Assembly: GCA_900016875.1 (NCBI GenBank)
Contig: FCNR01000032.1
Coordinates: 1 to 64,000 of the forward strand
Direction of reading: 5' to 3'
Length of the DNA: 64,000 nt
Source of the DNA: Eubacteriaceae bacterium CHKCI004
GTDB lineage: Bacteria > Bacillota > Clostridia > Lachnospirales > Lachnospiraceae
Shown here: positions 41,938-49,676 of the stretch, in pieces
Position numbering within the stretch: the stretch's first letter is position 1
Layout of the letters: each line of letters begins with the position of its first letter
Notes under the pieces: generated by a model
Seen by the model: the letters and a program-made list of their open reading frames with translations, nothing else
The model's database searches: none
What the model was told of the DNA's origin: nothing
Translations under genes and position numbers: made by a program

Positions 41938-42035
41938 ATTTTTTCCTTTCTGTCTCAAAACTAATTATTAATTCAACCGCTAATTAATGCGGGCAGCGGC
42001 CGTCTCAATTTGACGGTCGGACTATCTTGTATTAT

Positions 42036-42134
42036 TTATGCCTGTCCCTTTTCCAACTTCCCATAAATCGCTACCAAACCCAGGAATTCCATGCAGTTCA
42101 TAAATAAAATCCCTGTCAGTAACATAATCTGCAT
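42036..42134 (-). CDS. Small hydrophobic peptide
   Basis: 32 residues: MQIMLLTGILFMNCMEFLGL then VAIYGKLEKGQA. A very strong AAGGAGGTGAGG site precedes the ATG. One membrane helix with a basic tail, similar in size to holin-like type I toxins, but no convincing opposing RNA was found. A hairpin with arms CCGTC/GACGG lies downstream (~42000-42018). Confidence 0.6.
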   Translation of the reverse strand: MQIMLLTGILFMNCMEFLGLVAIYGKLEKGQA

Positions 42135-42174
42135 ATCCTCACCTCCTTGCGCGCGTTATCGTGTCATTAAATTC

Positions 42175-42408
42175 TCACTCTTTACTCAATTTCAACGCTT
42201 CCAAAATCAGGTTAGCCGAATAAAAGATAGAATTCGCTTCTTTCGCTGTCAGCTCATGATTCAGTACCATATTATTCACCCGGGCCAGGCTTCTGCGAAC
42301 TTCCCGGGGTGTATTCCATCTCAATTTTATCTTCCTGCCATTTCTGCTTTCATCCGCTGCCCGCATCCGGGCCAACGTATATTTTTCTAGCATAGAGTTA
42401 TTCATCAT
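42175..42408 (-). CDS. Hypothetical protein
   Basis: 77 residues, basic and helical (MLEKYTLARMRAADESRNGR; LSLARVNNM-like middle). It overlaps the upstream gene by four bases (ATGA). No family recognised. It belongs to the leftward early operon of the element. Confidence 0.55.
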   Translation of the reverse strand: MMNNSMLEKYTLARMRAADESRNGRKIKLRWNTPREVRRSLARVNNMVLNHELTAKEANSIFYSANLILEALKLSKE

Positions 42409-42665
42409 ATCATCTCCATATCAACAGTAATTGTATTCTGATCTGATGGATACAACTTTTCTATCCGTCGCATTTGCTCTTTCAAATCAGCTTTGTTATT
42501 TGCATCAATTCGGATTTCAAGAGCCGCCCTTTTCGGAAGTTTCTTTCCTTTCTCATAAAAAAGTATCTTACCAAAGTATCTTTTTTCATCTTTTGAATAA
42601 TCAATATAAGAAAACGCTTTCGTAAACTGCTTTTTTCTCCCCTTCGTATTTTCGCTCTTTTGCAT
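42405..42665 (-). CDS. Hypothetical protein
   Basis: 86 residues, lysine-rich, mixed alpha/beta (FSYIDYSKDEKRYFGKILFY; RAALEIRIDANNKADL). No recognised motif. Translationally coupled to the next gene by a four-base overlap. Confidence 0.55.
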   Translation of the reverse strand: MQKSENTKGRKKQFTKAFSYIDYSKDEKRYFGKILFYEKGKKLPKRAALEIRIDANNKADLKEQMRRIEKLYPSDQNTITVDMEMI

Positions 42666-42731
42666 CTTGTACTCCTATGTTTTGTTATAAAAAAACACTA
42701 AAATAATTACTATACACCGTATTTTTCTATA

Positions 42732-42920
42732 TTAGACCCCCTCCCTTACTCTTTTTTTCACGGTCTGAATCGCTACCACAATCTTTTTTTCCATACTTTC
42801 TTCAATGTCCCCTCGCAAAGCTTTGGACAACGCTGCTTCAGAAATACCCATTTCCTGCGCGATTTCCCACTGTCTCAACCTTGAATTTTTGATTGTCATT
42901 TTTACCTCGTCCCCGGTCAT
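42732..42920 (-). CDS. Small helix-turn-helix protein
   Basis: 62 residues from the ATG at 42920 with GAGGAGGG 8 bases upstream. The helix-turn-helix reads RLRQWEIAQEMGISEAALSK, close to Cro/C1-type domains. It lies in the early operon and may be a Cro-like switch partner of the XRE repressor or a regulator of later genes; target unknown. Confidence 0.75.
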   Translation of the reverse strand: MTGDEVKMTIKNSRLRQWEIAQEMGISEAALSKALRGDIEESMEKKIVVAIQTVKKRVREGV

Positions 42921-42999
42921 ATCTGCCCTCCTCAAAAGAACAACAATTTGTTACCTAGCTGTATTATAACATCCCTAAAAAAATGCAGTGTCCCCATAA

Positions 43000-43764
43000 T
43001 TACGCGAGTATTTCGCTCAGAAATTTATCCCGTTCTTCGACTGCTTTCTTTTGTCGTATACTCTCTTCTGGCAGTTGTATCTCAATGGAAACACGTTGAA
43101 TCCGATTTATGATCCGGTTTTCTACCTTCAGTTTTTCAGTTGGAAAATTTGATGTAAAGATAGTTACCAGTCCATTTTTCATCCTGGTGTCAATTAATCG
43201 AAAGATTTCTGATTGCTGCCAATCACCGGATTTTTGCACTCCTACATCGTCAAATATCAGCAGTTCGCATTCCCGATATATTTTAGACTCGTCCCGCTCT
43301 CCCATCTGCCTCTTGTAACTATCACCAACCATTGACAGATAGTCAGGTACCGTTATAAATCTTACTCGGCATCCGTACTTGATCCTGATAGATTGCGCCA
43401 CACAACAGGCCAAAAAAGTTTTCCCGCTGCCCGGTGTATCACTCCAGAAATATATCCCCTTCCCGACTGACTCCCATTTTTTGTAGTCCTCGAAAAAGCT
43501 CCAGACAATTTTTTTGACCTTGCTTAAATCTTTTTGATAAGCTTCAAAATCGAACCTATACAGGTCCATATCCCTGTATCCCGAAGGAATTCCGCTTTCA
43601 TCGTTTGCAGCAATAATTTTATGACACCTTGGACATGGCGCGGCATATTCAAGTGGCGCATCATATCCTTCAACTTTTTTCTCGTACAATTTCCACCCAG
43701 TCCCATGACAAATGGCGCAAGCGTCACCAGAGCTTGACGCTGTAACTGTTTTCTGATTTCTCAT
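43000..43764 (-). CDS. DnaC/IstB-like helicase loader ATPase
   Basis: 254 residues from the ATG at 43764 (AAGGAG about 9 bases upstream), within the end of the initiator gene. N-terminal zinc-binding type CxxC pairs (CAICHGTGW ... CPRCHK), Walker A SDTPGSGKTFLACCVAQSI, Walker B CELLIFDDVG, sensor-type TIFTSNFP. Family knowledge: loads the replicative helicase at an origin opened by an initiator. Its pairing with the initiator and iterons indicates that the element replicates itself after induction. Confidence 0.85.
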   Translation of the reverse strand: MRNQKTVTASSSGDACAICHGTGWKLYEKKVEGYDAPLEYAAPCPRCHKIIAANDESGIPSGYRDMDLYRFDFEAYQKDLSKVKKIVWSFFEDYKKWESVGKGIYFWSDTPGSGKTFLACCVAQSIRIKYGCRVRFITVPDYLSMVGDSYKRQMGERDESKIYRECELLIFDDVGVQKSGDWQQSEIFRLIDTRMKNGLVTIFTSNFPTEKLKVENRIINRIQRVSIEIQLPEESIRQKKAVEERDKFLSEILA

Positions 43765-44509
43765 TGCCCTTTTCTCCTTTTTGCATTGGTTCCCTGTTCT
43801 GATAATTTCCATCAAGCACCTTCGCCATATTTCCGTCCTGTATCAGCCAGTCGAAGGTTGCCGACCAGTTCCGACCATTGCTGCCCTTTAAAAACTCGCT
43901 GCTTTCGGCCAGCTCAAAAAGGCGCCGAAAATCGTCAAGAGTATATCCTGACTTGAGTCTTGCCCTGATTGCCTTTCGTCGACGGTCAGAAAGTTTGGTC
44001 AGGCGAGGGAATGACACGCAAGTGTCGTTATACATATCAGCTATTTGCTGACAATCATAATTGTTCTTTGTCATATTGTTCTTTATATTGTTGTTACTTT
44101 TAGTTCCCTTATTTTCCGTACACGGTCTTTCGCTTTTTACCGTGTACGGTTTTTGGCTTTTTTCTGTATACGGTTCATCCGTGTACGGTTTTTCCGCATC
44201 TTTATTTTCCGTACACGGTAAGCATACTTTTTTAGATACAGGGACATCATTAACCATCCGATAGATCACTCTTCCAAATCTTCCATTTTCCCGACTTGTC
44301 TGCCTTTTTTCAATAACTTCTGCTGCCACTAGAATTTTAATGTAGCGGTAAAAAGTATCTTTCCCTATTCCCATCTCTTCAACTATCGTCTCCACGCTAG
44401 GGAAAACATTCATCAGAATTACCACATAAGGCCGCCAGATAAGCGTAAAGTCCCTTTGCGGCAGCGGGAATGTTTTTGTTTCTCGTAACGCTCTGATATA
44501 CCCGGCCAA
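43724..44509 (-). CDS. Replication initiator (replisome organizer type)
   Basis: 261 residues. An N-terminal winged helix (VETIVEEMGIGKDTFYRYIK) is followed by a low-complexity region with repeated PYTE/PYTD/PYTV units and a C-terminal domain ending WSATFDWLIQDGNMAKVLDG, typical of phage replisome organizers. The repeats arise because five iteron-like CCGTGTACGG sequences lie in the coding DNA. A TTG start at 44509 is used; the ribosome binding site is weak, so the start is uncertain. Confidence 0.8.
   Translation of the reverse strand: MAGYIRALRETKTFPLPQRDFTLIWRPYVVILMNVFPSVETIVEEMGIGKDTFYRYIKILVAAEVIEKRQTSRENGRFGRVIYRMVNDVPVSKKVCLPCTENKDAEKPYTDEPYTEKSQKPYTVKSERPCTENKGTKSNNNIKNNMTKNNYDCQQIADMYNDTCVSFPRLTKLSDRRRKAIRARLKSGYTLDDFRRLFELAESSEFLKGSNGRNWSATFDWLIQDGNMAKVLDGNYQNREPMQKGEKGNEKSENSYSVKLW
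44116..44220. other. Iteron array, probable element replication origin
   Basis: Five near-identical CCGTGTACGG/CCGTACACGG units at 44116-44126, 44139-44150, 44165-44175, 44179-44190 and 44209-44220. The first and last are in opposite orientation to the middle three. They lie inside the initiator gene, as in lambda O and many phage and satellite replication genes. Confidence 0.7.
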
Positions 44510-44536
44510 ATCCGTTCTTAAATGCCATAGCTTTTC

Positions 44537-44740
44537 TTACCCCTTATAAACCTCAAGCCCTTGCTTAAATTTGTTCCAGTCGGTTACTCTTGTTCTTCCA
44601 ATTCTATATACGGCATCAAATTCTTCTGCCAATCTTCTAAACGTCGCAACACTCATTCTTGCCAGCTGAGCACCTTCAGCATCTCTCACAAATTCCACAT
44701 GATTTGTTTTGCTTACGTCTAAACTTTTCATTTTCTCCAC
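44537..44740 (-). CDS. Excisionase-like/DUF6462-type DNA-binding protein
   Basis: 67 residues from a GTG start with AAGGAGA 8 bases upstream. Winged-helix pattern LARMSVATFRRLAEEFDAVY, RIGRTRVTDWNKFKQGLEVY, as in small excisionase-like proteins that bend DNA at att sites. First gene of the leftward early operon, divergent from the repressor, which suits an excision or early-control role. Assignment to excision is by family resemblance and position only. Confidence 0.65.
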   Translation of the reverse strand: MEKMKSLDVSKTNHVEFVRDAEGAQLARMSVATFRRLAEEFDAVYRIGRTRVTDWNKFKQGLEVYKG

Positions 44741-44766
44741 GTTCTGTCTCCTTCCATCTAATATCT

Positions 44767-44795
44767 TTGCGTGCTTTGTGGTGTTATGATATAAT
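44767..44795 (+). promoter_or_regulatory. Promoter of the XRE repressor gene
   Basis: -35 TTGCGT (44767-44772), 17-bp spacer, -10 TATAAT (44790-44795). The leftward early promoter must lie in the same 113-base gap, but its boxes are not clear. Confidence 0.55.
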
Positions 44796-44853
44796 AAAAA
44801 AATGTATTTGTATGTATCTATTTTTTAGTCAAAATAATATATAGGAGATTTTT

Positions 44854-45534
44854 TTGTTAATTATGAAATACAATTTAAAAAAAATTGGGAAAAGGCTTCA
44901 GACAGAACGAAAATTAGCAGGATTTAAAAGTCATGATTCATTAAGTGAATATATTCGTCAACATAATTATAGGGGATTCACTAGGCAAACCATAGCCAAA
45001 TGGGAACATGGTTTAGAGCTTCCTCCACTGGATGTTCTATGTACATTATGTGTACCTTTTAATTGTGAGATAGGATATTTACTGTGTGAATATGATTGTA
45101 AAACAAGAGAAAATACGGATATTAATCAAGTTACAGGACTTTCTGAAGACGCCATAAACGCCTTGCATCATTTAACAACCTTTAAACAAGGAGAAGTCCG
45201 TCTTGCTATTATAAATTACCTACTAAATAATACAGATTTTAATTTTTTGATGGATGCTATTGATAGATACTACACAAAATATGATTATTATCAATCTTCT
45301 CTTCAAAGATATAGTGCAGAACAGAAAAAAATACAAGATTTAGCAAATGGAGATTTACTTAAAATGTTAGAATTAAAGGAATCAGAAGAATATTCTCCTT
45401 CCATATCAAGACATAAGGTTGCAGAAAACGAAAATGCACTATTAGCATTCCGTTTTAAAGTACAAAAAGAATTCGATGAGATTTTAGAAAAAATGATGAG
45501 ATTTTTTTATGAAAAAAACAATTCTGAATCATAA
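44854..45534 (+). CDS. XRE-family repressor
   Basis: 226 residues from a TTG start with GGAG 6 bases upstream; an ATG three codons later is alternative. N-terminal Cro/C1-type helix-turn-helix (LKKIGKRLQTERKLAGFKSH, FTRQTIAKWEHGLELPPLDV). The rest is helical and charged with no peptidase (LexA/CI autocleavage) signature. It diverges from the early operon as an Stl- or CI-like master repressor would. Without a cleavage domain, induction may depend on another protein, for example a helper-phage factor (inference). Confidence 0.82.
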   Translation: MLIMKYNLKKIGKRLQTERKLAGFKSHDSLSEYIRQHNYRGFTRQTIAKWEHGLELPPLDVLCTLCVPFNCEIGYLLCEYDCKTRENTDINQVTGLSEDAINALHHLTTFKQGEVRLAIINYLLNNTDFNFLMDAIDRYYTKYDYYQSSLQRYSAEQKKIQDLANGDLLKMLELKESEEYSPSISRHKVAENENALLAFRFKVQKEFDEILEKMMRFFYEKNNSES

Positions 45535-45601
45535 ATGGCCATATCTCGGTATCAAAAAAGTTTATTGCGTATATTATAAGTGCTCTATAAGGTTCACAGT
45601 A

Positions 45602-45689
45602 TTTTCTCCGGATTTGTCACAACTTTGTCACAAATCCGGAGGTTGAGTCTCAAAAAACGTCTTATTTATGCGCTTTTCTGGAAATAAAC
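45602..45689. repeat. Right end repeat of element 1 with arm sites
   Basis: CTCCGGATTTGT and ACAAATCCGGAG form a perfect stem around two direct TTGTCACA repeats (45614-45621 and 45625-45632), followed by AAATAAACGTC at the core. The same block recurs at 47970-48053. The TTGTCACA repeats match those at the left end, so they are probable integrase arm-type sites. Confidence 0.75.
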
Positions 45690-45929
45690 GTCAAGTAATT
45701 TTTCTTGATTCAAATGTTTTTATTTTGTGCCGTCCTGTGCTATCCTGGCATAAAATCAAGCTCTTCCTATTTATATAGGATTCGTCTTGTGCTGTCTTAT
45801 GTTGTCTTTGTTCTGGAATTTGTCCCAGGATTGTCACAGAAACTCAGGATATTCTTATATTTTGGATCGCTTCCTCTCGCTTTTTCTTTTGCTCCTCTGT
45901 CAAATGGGTGTAGGTATCTAACGTTACCG
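45690..45929. repeat. Left end repeat, copy in element 2
   Basis: Matches 32205-32444 with few changes. One of its two arm-type sites is altered (TTGTCCCA instead of TTGTCACA), suggesting decay. Confidence 0.8.
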
Positions 45930-45957
45930 AAGTTGAATGTGGACAAAAATTATTAAT
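45844..45957 (-). pseudogene. Integrase remnant
   Basis: Corresponds to the last ~28 codons of the element 1 integrase plus a short upstream piece. About 82-85 bases between two GTTGAA copies (seen intact at ~32447 and ~32529) are missing, pointing to a deletion between 6-bp direct repeats. The catalytic region is absent. Confidence 0.75.
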
Positions 45958-46012
45958 CAAATTGATAAACAACTCTTCTCCTTAATATCGATTCAAAATC
46001 TCAACATATTTC

Positions 46013-46155
46013 TTGCACTTTTCTCGCTTCTATGCTATATTGAGGATAGAAAAAGGGAAGCCACAGAAGCGGCCTACCCTCAATAGCAACTAAATTTAAC
46101 GCTTTGTAGCGTCAGCCGTCAGCTATTCCCAGTAGTTGGCGGCTATTTTCGTTTA
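46013..46155 (+). ncRNA. Antisense RNA of type I toxin module, copy 2
   Basis: Promoter -35 TTGCAC (46013-46018), 17-bp spacer, -10 TATATT (46036-46041); start ~46048. Terminator AGCCGTCA... with TTGGCGGCT (46114-46144), then ATTTTCGTTT. Diverged from copy 1 in the middle of the RNA but with conserved signals, which may keep the two antisense RNAs specific for their own toxins. Confidence 0.65.
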
Positions 46156-46238
46156 TCCTTGAGAATCTCGTAAACAAGACCAACAAGGGAGACAATGAAT
46201 ATTAGAAGCTGAATCAGATCAGCATATGTAACATACAT
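46143..46238 (-). CDS. Type I toxin-like small membrane peptide, copy 2
   Basis: 31 residues: MYVTYADLIQLLIFIVSLVG then LVYEILKDKRK. ATG at 46238 with AAAGGAGG upstream, as in copy 1. DNA changes between copies are largely silent (for example AGAAGCTGAATC versus AAAAGCTGTATT on the plus strand), which suggests selection on the peptide. Bases 46239-46455 hold its leader and no other gene. Confidence 0.7.
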   Translation of the reverse strand: MYVTYADLIQLLIFIVSLVGLVYEILKDKRK

Positions 46239-46455
46239 TGGCATCGCCCTCCTTTCTTTCGTCTGGAGGGTACGCCCCTCCGAAAAAAGAGGGTAAGCCG
46301 CCCGGCTCTGTGGTTTCCCCGTGGCTATATTCTACCATGCCGCTGCCAATTCTTCAATATTAATATTGTTTTTTAATAGATAAAATACTAAAAGAATTTA
46401 TTCATCGCTTCATCATGTAAAATAATCAAATCATTTTTAAAATACATAGAGCATA

Positions 46456-46836
46456 TCATTTTTTCTCATTTAATAACTGTTTCACCCGCTCTATCGGAAA
46501 TCTGTCTTCTATATCCACTATCTCAAATACATTCGCTGGCAATTCTTTTTCTCCTATGAATGCAAGATATTCACTGACAGCCCGGCGGTCTATGGCAATT
46601 TTGCCATGTCCGTCCCAATGACGGTTACTCTCTGTTTTTTTCAAACCAGAGATCCAGTATTCATCTCCGTTTTCAATATCTACATAATTGGAACAGCTTC
46701 CGATTGATCTTTGAAAGGCATGATCATTAAAATAAATGGTTTTTTTGCTTTTTGAAGTTTTTACATATCCGATCCATGCCGGTCCATCATCGGAATAACC
46801 TGTTTTAAGTTCTATATACATCAAATCATGTATCAT
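46456..46836 (-). CDS. Hypothetical protein of a widespread small family
   Basis: 126 residues from the ATG at 46836, with AGGAGGG upstream. MIHDLMYIELKTGYSDDGPA, then WIGYVKTSKSKKTIYFNDHAF, is a conserved pattern I recognise in short uncharacterised bacterial proteins often found beside immunity or accessory genes. Database labels for such proteins are unreliable. No catalytic motif is seen. Possibly an immunity or cargo protein. Confidence 0.6.
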   Translation of the reverse strand: MIHDLMYIELKTGYSDDGPAWIGYVKTSKSKKTIYFNDHAFQRSIGSCSNYVDIENGDEYWISGLKKTESNRHWDGHGKIAIDRRAVSEYLAFIGEKELPANVFEIVDIEDRFPIERVKQLLNEKK

Positions 46837-46886
46837 AGCATTATCCCTCCTGTATGTTCTCATATATATTTTCCATAGGTTATAAA

Positions 46887-47546
46887 TTATGAAATCCACC
46901 AATCTCCATCAGCCGACTGATTTAAGCATCCAAGTTCTTCCGAAATCGTATTGCCTGCAAAATCTTTTATGATAATTCGATTGTAATATTTATACTGATC
47001 CGTTGCACGACCAGCTGCAACATCCCATCCTTCTTCTACCCATTCTTCTATATAAACTTTTCCGTCCTCTATTAAAATAACGGACTGCTGTTCTTTTAGC
47101 GGGAATGAAATTTTATCCGGATAGTAACACCGAAAACCATCCTCTGCTTCCTGACTGATAATGTACAGAGGATTTCCAATAATTATTAAATTATATAAAT
47201 TTACGTCTTCCATATTTAACTGGACAACCTTTTCCAGAATTTTCTCTGGCATATACCTGTACAAAGTCACTTTTTTACTGTCGTAATCACCCTGTAAAAA
47301 ATATAGAAATTTCTCCACATATACAGGCGCACCATAGACAGTATTTCTTTTCTTATCAAAAGGTTTATATACATTTCCGGTATGAAAATCATAGAACAAC
47401 AATTCAGAGCCCCGGTATCCTCCCTGCTCTGCCCACACGATCAAATCATATAAATCCTCATTATCAGATTGGGAATATCCAAATCTGTCCTGTCCATATA
47501 TTTTTTCTATGTATCTGCCCTCAATTTTATCGAACCTTTTTATCAC
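46887..47546 (-). CDS. Hypothetical protein
   Basis: 219 residues, rich in aromatic residues and beta-prone segments (GSELLFYDFHTGNVYKPFD, VYVEKFLYFLQGDYDSKKVT, PLYIISQEAEDGFRCYYPDK), suggesting a repeated beta or propeller-like fold. No signal peptide, no known motif. Lies 12 bases after the DUF2500 gene, so the three leftward genes of element 2 form one unit. Confidence 0.6.
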   Translation of the reverse strand: MIKRFDKIEGRYIEKIYGQDRFGYSQSDNEDLYDLIVWAEQGGYRGSELLFYDFHTGNVYKPFDKKRNTVYGAPVYVEKFLYFLQGDYDSKKVTLYRYMPEKILEKVVQLNMEDVNLYNLIIIGNPLYIISQEAEDGFRCYYPDKISFPLKEQQSVILIEDGKVYIEEWVEEGWDVAAGRATDQYKYYNRIIIKDFAGNTISEELGCLNQSADGDWWIS

Positions 47547-47558
47547 TTTATGCTTTCC

Positions 47559-47933
47559 TCAAACTTTCTTGTAAAATGACAGATATCTGGTACCCTGGAA
47601 TGACAGTTCGCCCTCGTCTCCTTCAGCAAACATTCCATACTCTGAACCAGGCACAGACATCTCTATCCTGTCGCCACTTTCCACCTGAAAAGTAACATAG
47701 TATGTAGTATGAACCGTTGTATGATATCCATGCGCACCTGATACATCGCCTGCATTCGGGTGATTGTGATGCGTGGTATTCTGGCGTTTTGCGACAATCT
47801 TTGCCGGTACGGTTAAACGCGGAGAGTTATTATTGTCATGCCAGGTCTGAATCCCTTTTGCAAAAGTAAATATAATCATCGCAATAATCAGTATGAACAT
47901 CACAGGAAATATTATTTCCATTAAATCAAACAT
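47559..47933 (-). CDS. DUF2500 family membrane protein
   Basis: 124 residues: one N-terminal membrane helix (~5-26, EIIFPVMFILIIAMIIFTFA), then a soluble domain with a His-rich loop (TTHHNHPNAGD, GAHGYHTTVHTT) and YVTFQVESGDRIEMSV, GMFAEGDEGELSFQGTRYL. This is the DUF2500 pattern; biochemical role unknown, cell-surface or envelope location likely. First gene of the three-gene unit. Confidence 0.8.
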   Translation of the reverse strand: MFDLMEIIFPVMFILIIAMIIFTFAKGIQTWHDNNNSPRLTVPAKIVAKRQNTTHHNHPNAGDVSGAHGYHTTVHTTYYVTFQVESGDRIEMSVPGSEYGMFAEGDEGELSFQGTRYLSFYKKV

Positions 47934-47969
47934 GATTGCCTCCCTCCTGAAAAAAAATCCTATTATAAA

Positions 47970-48053
47970 ATTTCTCCGGATTTGTCACAGCTTTGTCACA
48001 AACCCGGAGATTGAGTTTCCAAAAAAGGCTTATTTATTTTTCAAAGAATAAAC
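47970..48053. repeat. Right end repeat of element 2 (attR side)
   Basis: CTCCGGATTTGTCACAGCTTTGTCACAAACCCGGAG-type hairpin block followed by AATAAACGTTAATTAAT at the host junction. Matches 45602-45689. The core here reads GTTAATTAAT, compared with GTCAAGTAAT at the other two junctions. Confidence 0.7.
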
Positions 48054-48088
48054 GTTAATTAATATTTCCGATATTCCCGAAAATATTT

Positions 48089-49468
48089 CTACTGAATTCC
48101 CGGAATCTTCGGGATACCCGCGAATCCTGCCGCCAGTTCTTCGTCTGTCGGAATGTAGTCACTCATCTCGCCATCGTTGAATCTTTGGTAGGCCACCATA
48201 TCGAAATATCCGGTTCCGGTCAGGCCAAAGAGAATGGTTTTCTCTTCGCCAGTTTCCTTACACTTCAGCGCCTCATCAATGGCTACCTTGATGGCATGAC
48301 TGCTCTCCGGCGCCGGGAGGATTCCTTCGATGCGGGCGAACTGTTCGGCCGCTGCGAAGACTTCCGTCTGTTCTACGGCGCGGGCTTCCATCAGGCCCTG
48401 GTCGTAAAGCTCGGACAGGGTGGAGCTCATGCCGTGGAAACGGAGACCTCCGGCATGGTTGGCGGACGGGATGAAACCGCTTCCCAATGTGTACATTTTT
48501 GCCAAAGGACAGATCATACCAGTATCACAGAAGTCATACATGTACCTGCCTCGTGTGAAGCTAGGACAGGATGCCGGTTCTACGGCAATGAACTGATAGT
48601 CAGCTTCTCCGCGGAGCTGTTCGCCCATGAATGGAGAGATCAAACCTCCCAGATTGGAACCGCCGCCGGCGCAGCCGATAATCATATCCGGCTTAATGCC
48701 GTATTTGTCCATGGCAGTTTTGGTTTCCAGACCGATAATGGACTGATGCAGCAGTACCTGGTTTAACACACTACCCAGTACATAACGATACCCTTCGTTA
48801 GTAGTTGCCACCTCAACGGCTTCGGAAATGGCGCAGCCGAGGCTTCCTGTTGTTCCCGGATGTGCTTCCAGTATCTTCTTTCCGACTTCTGTTGTGGTAG
48901 ACGGAGACGGGGTAACGCTGGCGCCGTAGGTGCGCATCACTTCTCTTCGGAACGGCTTCTGCTCATAGGATACCTTTACCATGTAGACCTTGCAGTCCAG
49001 ATCCAGGTAGGCGCACGCCATGGAAAGGGCTGTACCCCACTGGCCGGCGCCTGTCTCTGTGGTCACGCCTTTTAAGCCCTGTTTCTTTGCATAGTATGCC
49101 TGGGCAATGGCAGAGTTGAGCTTGTGGCTTCCGCTTGTATTGTTTCCTTCAAATTTATAATAAATCTTAGCCGGTGTATCCAGTTTCTTTTCCAGACAGT
49201 ATGCCCGAACAAGCGGAGCCGGACGATACATTTTATAAAAATCCTGAATCTCCTGCGGAATGTCGATATATGGTGTGGTATCATCCAATTCCTGCTGTAC
49301 CAGCTCTTCACAGAATACAGGTTCCAGCTCTTCAGCCGTCATCGGTTTGCCGGTCGCTGGATTTAACAGGGGAGCCGGTTTCTTTTTCATGTCCGCACGG
49401 ACATTATACCACTGTTTCGGCATCTCGTTTTCTTCCAGATAAATCTTGTATGGAATGTCTCTGCTCAT
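48089..49468 (-). CDS. trpB: TrpB2-type tryptophan synthase beta chain
   Basis: 459 residues from the ATG at 49468 (AAGGAG upstream), longer than classical TrpB (~400), as expected for TrpB2. PLP lysine in GNNTSGSHKLNSAIAQ, ETGAGQWGTALSMA, and the phosphate-binding CAGGGSNLGG. It condenses indole with serine to tryptophan; TrpB2 enzymes usually act without TrpA and often salvage indole. It stands alone here, outside any trp operon. The promoter upstream is TTGACG-17-TAAACT. Confidence 0.93.
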   Translation of the reverse strand: MSRDIPYKIYLEENEMPKQWYNVRADMKKKPAPLLNPATGKPMTAEELEPVFCEELVQQELDDTTPYIDIPQEIQDFYKMYRPAPLVRAYCLEKKLDTPAKIYYKFEGNNTSGSHKLNSAIAQAYYAKKQGLKGVTTETGAGQWGTALSMACAYLDLDCKVYMVKVSYEQKPFRREVMRTYGASVTPSPSTTTEVGKKILEAHPGTTGSLGCAISEAVEVATTNEGYRYVLGSVLNQVLLHQSIIGLETKTAMDKYGIKPDMIIGCAGGGSNLGGLISPFMGEQLRGEADYQFIAVEPASCPSFTRGRYMYDFCDTGMICPLAKMYTLGSGFIPSANHAGGLRFHGMSSTLSELYDQGLMEARAVEQTEVFAAAEQFARIEGILPAPESSHAIKVAIDEALKCKETGEEKTILFGLTGTGYFDMVAYQRFNDGEMSDYIPTDEELAAGFAGIPKIPGIQ

Positions 49469-49580
49469 AGGTTTCTCCTTTTCTTTTTTATTCCTTTTAT
49501 AAATATAAACAGGAAAGTTTATTAATTTCATCTATTGATGTAATCAGGTATAAAATCATCAAAACTTTATATACCGGTAT

Positions 49581-49609
49581 CAGTTTACCGCATTAAAGTG
49601 TTCCCGTCA
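49581..49609 (-). promoter_or_regulatory. Promoter of trpB2
   Basis: Leftward: -35 TTGACG (49609-49604), 17-bp spacer, -10 TAAACT (49586-49581). An ATACCGGTAT palindrome lies at the expected start point (~49570-49579) and could be an operator. Confidence 0.55.
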
Positions 49610-49676
49610 AGGTAATCTTCTCATATTCCCTGCTCCGGCTGCATATACATACACAAAGCTGCCACAGGAAGACGCC

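Larger units (their letters stand above)
32205..45689. mobile_element. Integrated phage-satellite-like element 1
   Basis: Bounded on the left by GTCAAGTAATTTTTC and on the right by the same sequence at 45690, where element 2 begins. Contents: integrase, accessory leftward genes, a rightward RHH regulator and nuclease, a toxin-antitoxin module, tape measure and tail-chaperone-like genes, helicase loader, initiator with iterons, excisionase-like gene and a divergent XRE repressor. It is more AT-rich than the flanks. No capsid, portal, terminase, tail-fibre, lysis or conjugation genes are visible. The overall order (int near one end, repressor and divergent replication operon at the other) resembles Gram-positive phage satellites. 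Confidence 0.85.
45690..48053. mobile_element. Deleted tandem relative, element 2
   Basis: Begins with the same 240-bp left end as element 1 and ends with the same right-end block (47970-48053). In between are an inactivated integrase 3' end, a second toxin-antitoxin module and three genes of unknown function. Everything corresponding to most of the integrase, the nuclease and the replication and tail genes is missing. It was probably a full element at the same site that lost its core, leaving ends usable by the element 1 integrase. Confidence 0.75.

Noticed and set aside
44116-44220. CRISPR-like repeat array
   Set aside because: Repeats are only ~11 bp, lie in both orientations with uneven 4-20 bp gaps, and are inside a coding gene; they fit iterons instead.
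45705-45956. Rightward 83-codon frame in the element 2 left end (also at 32220)
   Set aside because: Duplicated because the att-end repeat is duplicated; it is antisense to the integrase 3' end and has no ribosome binding site.
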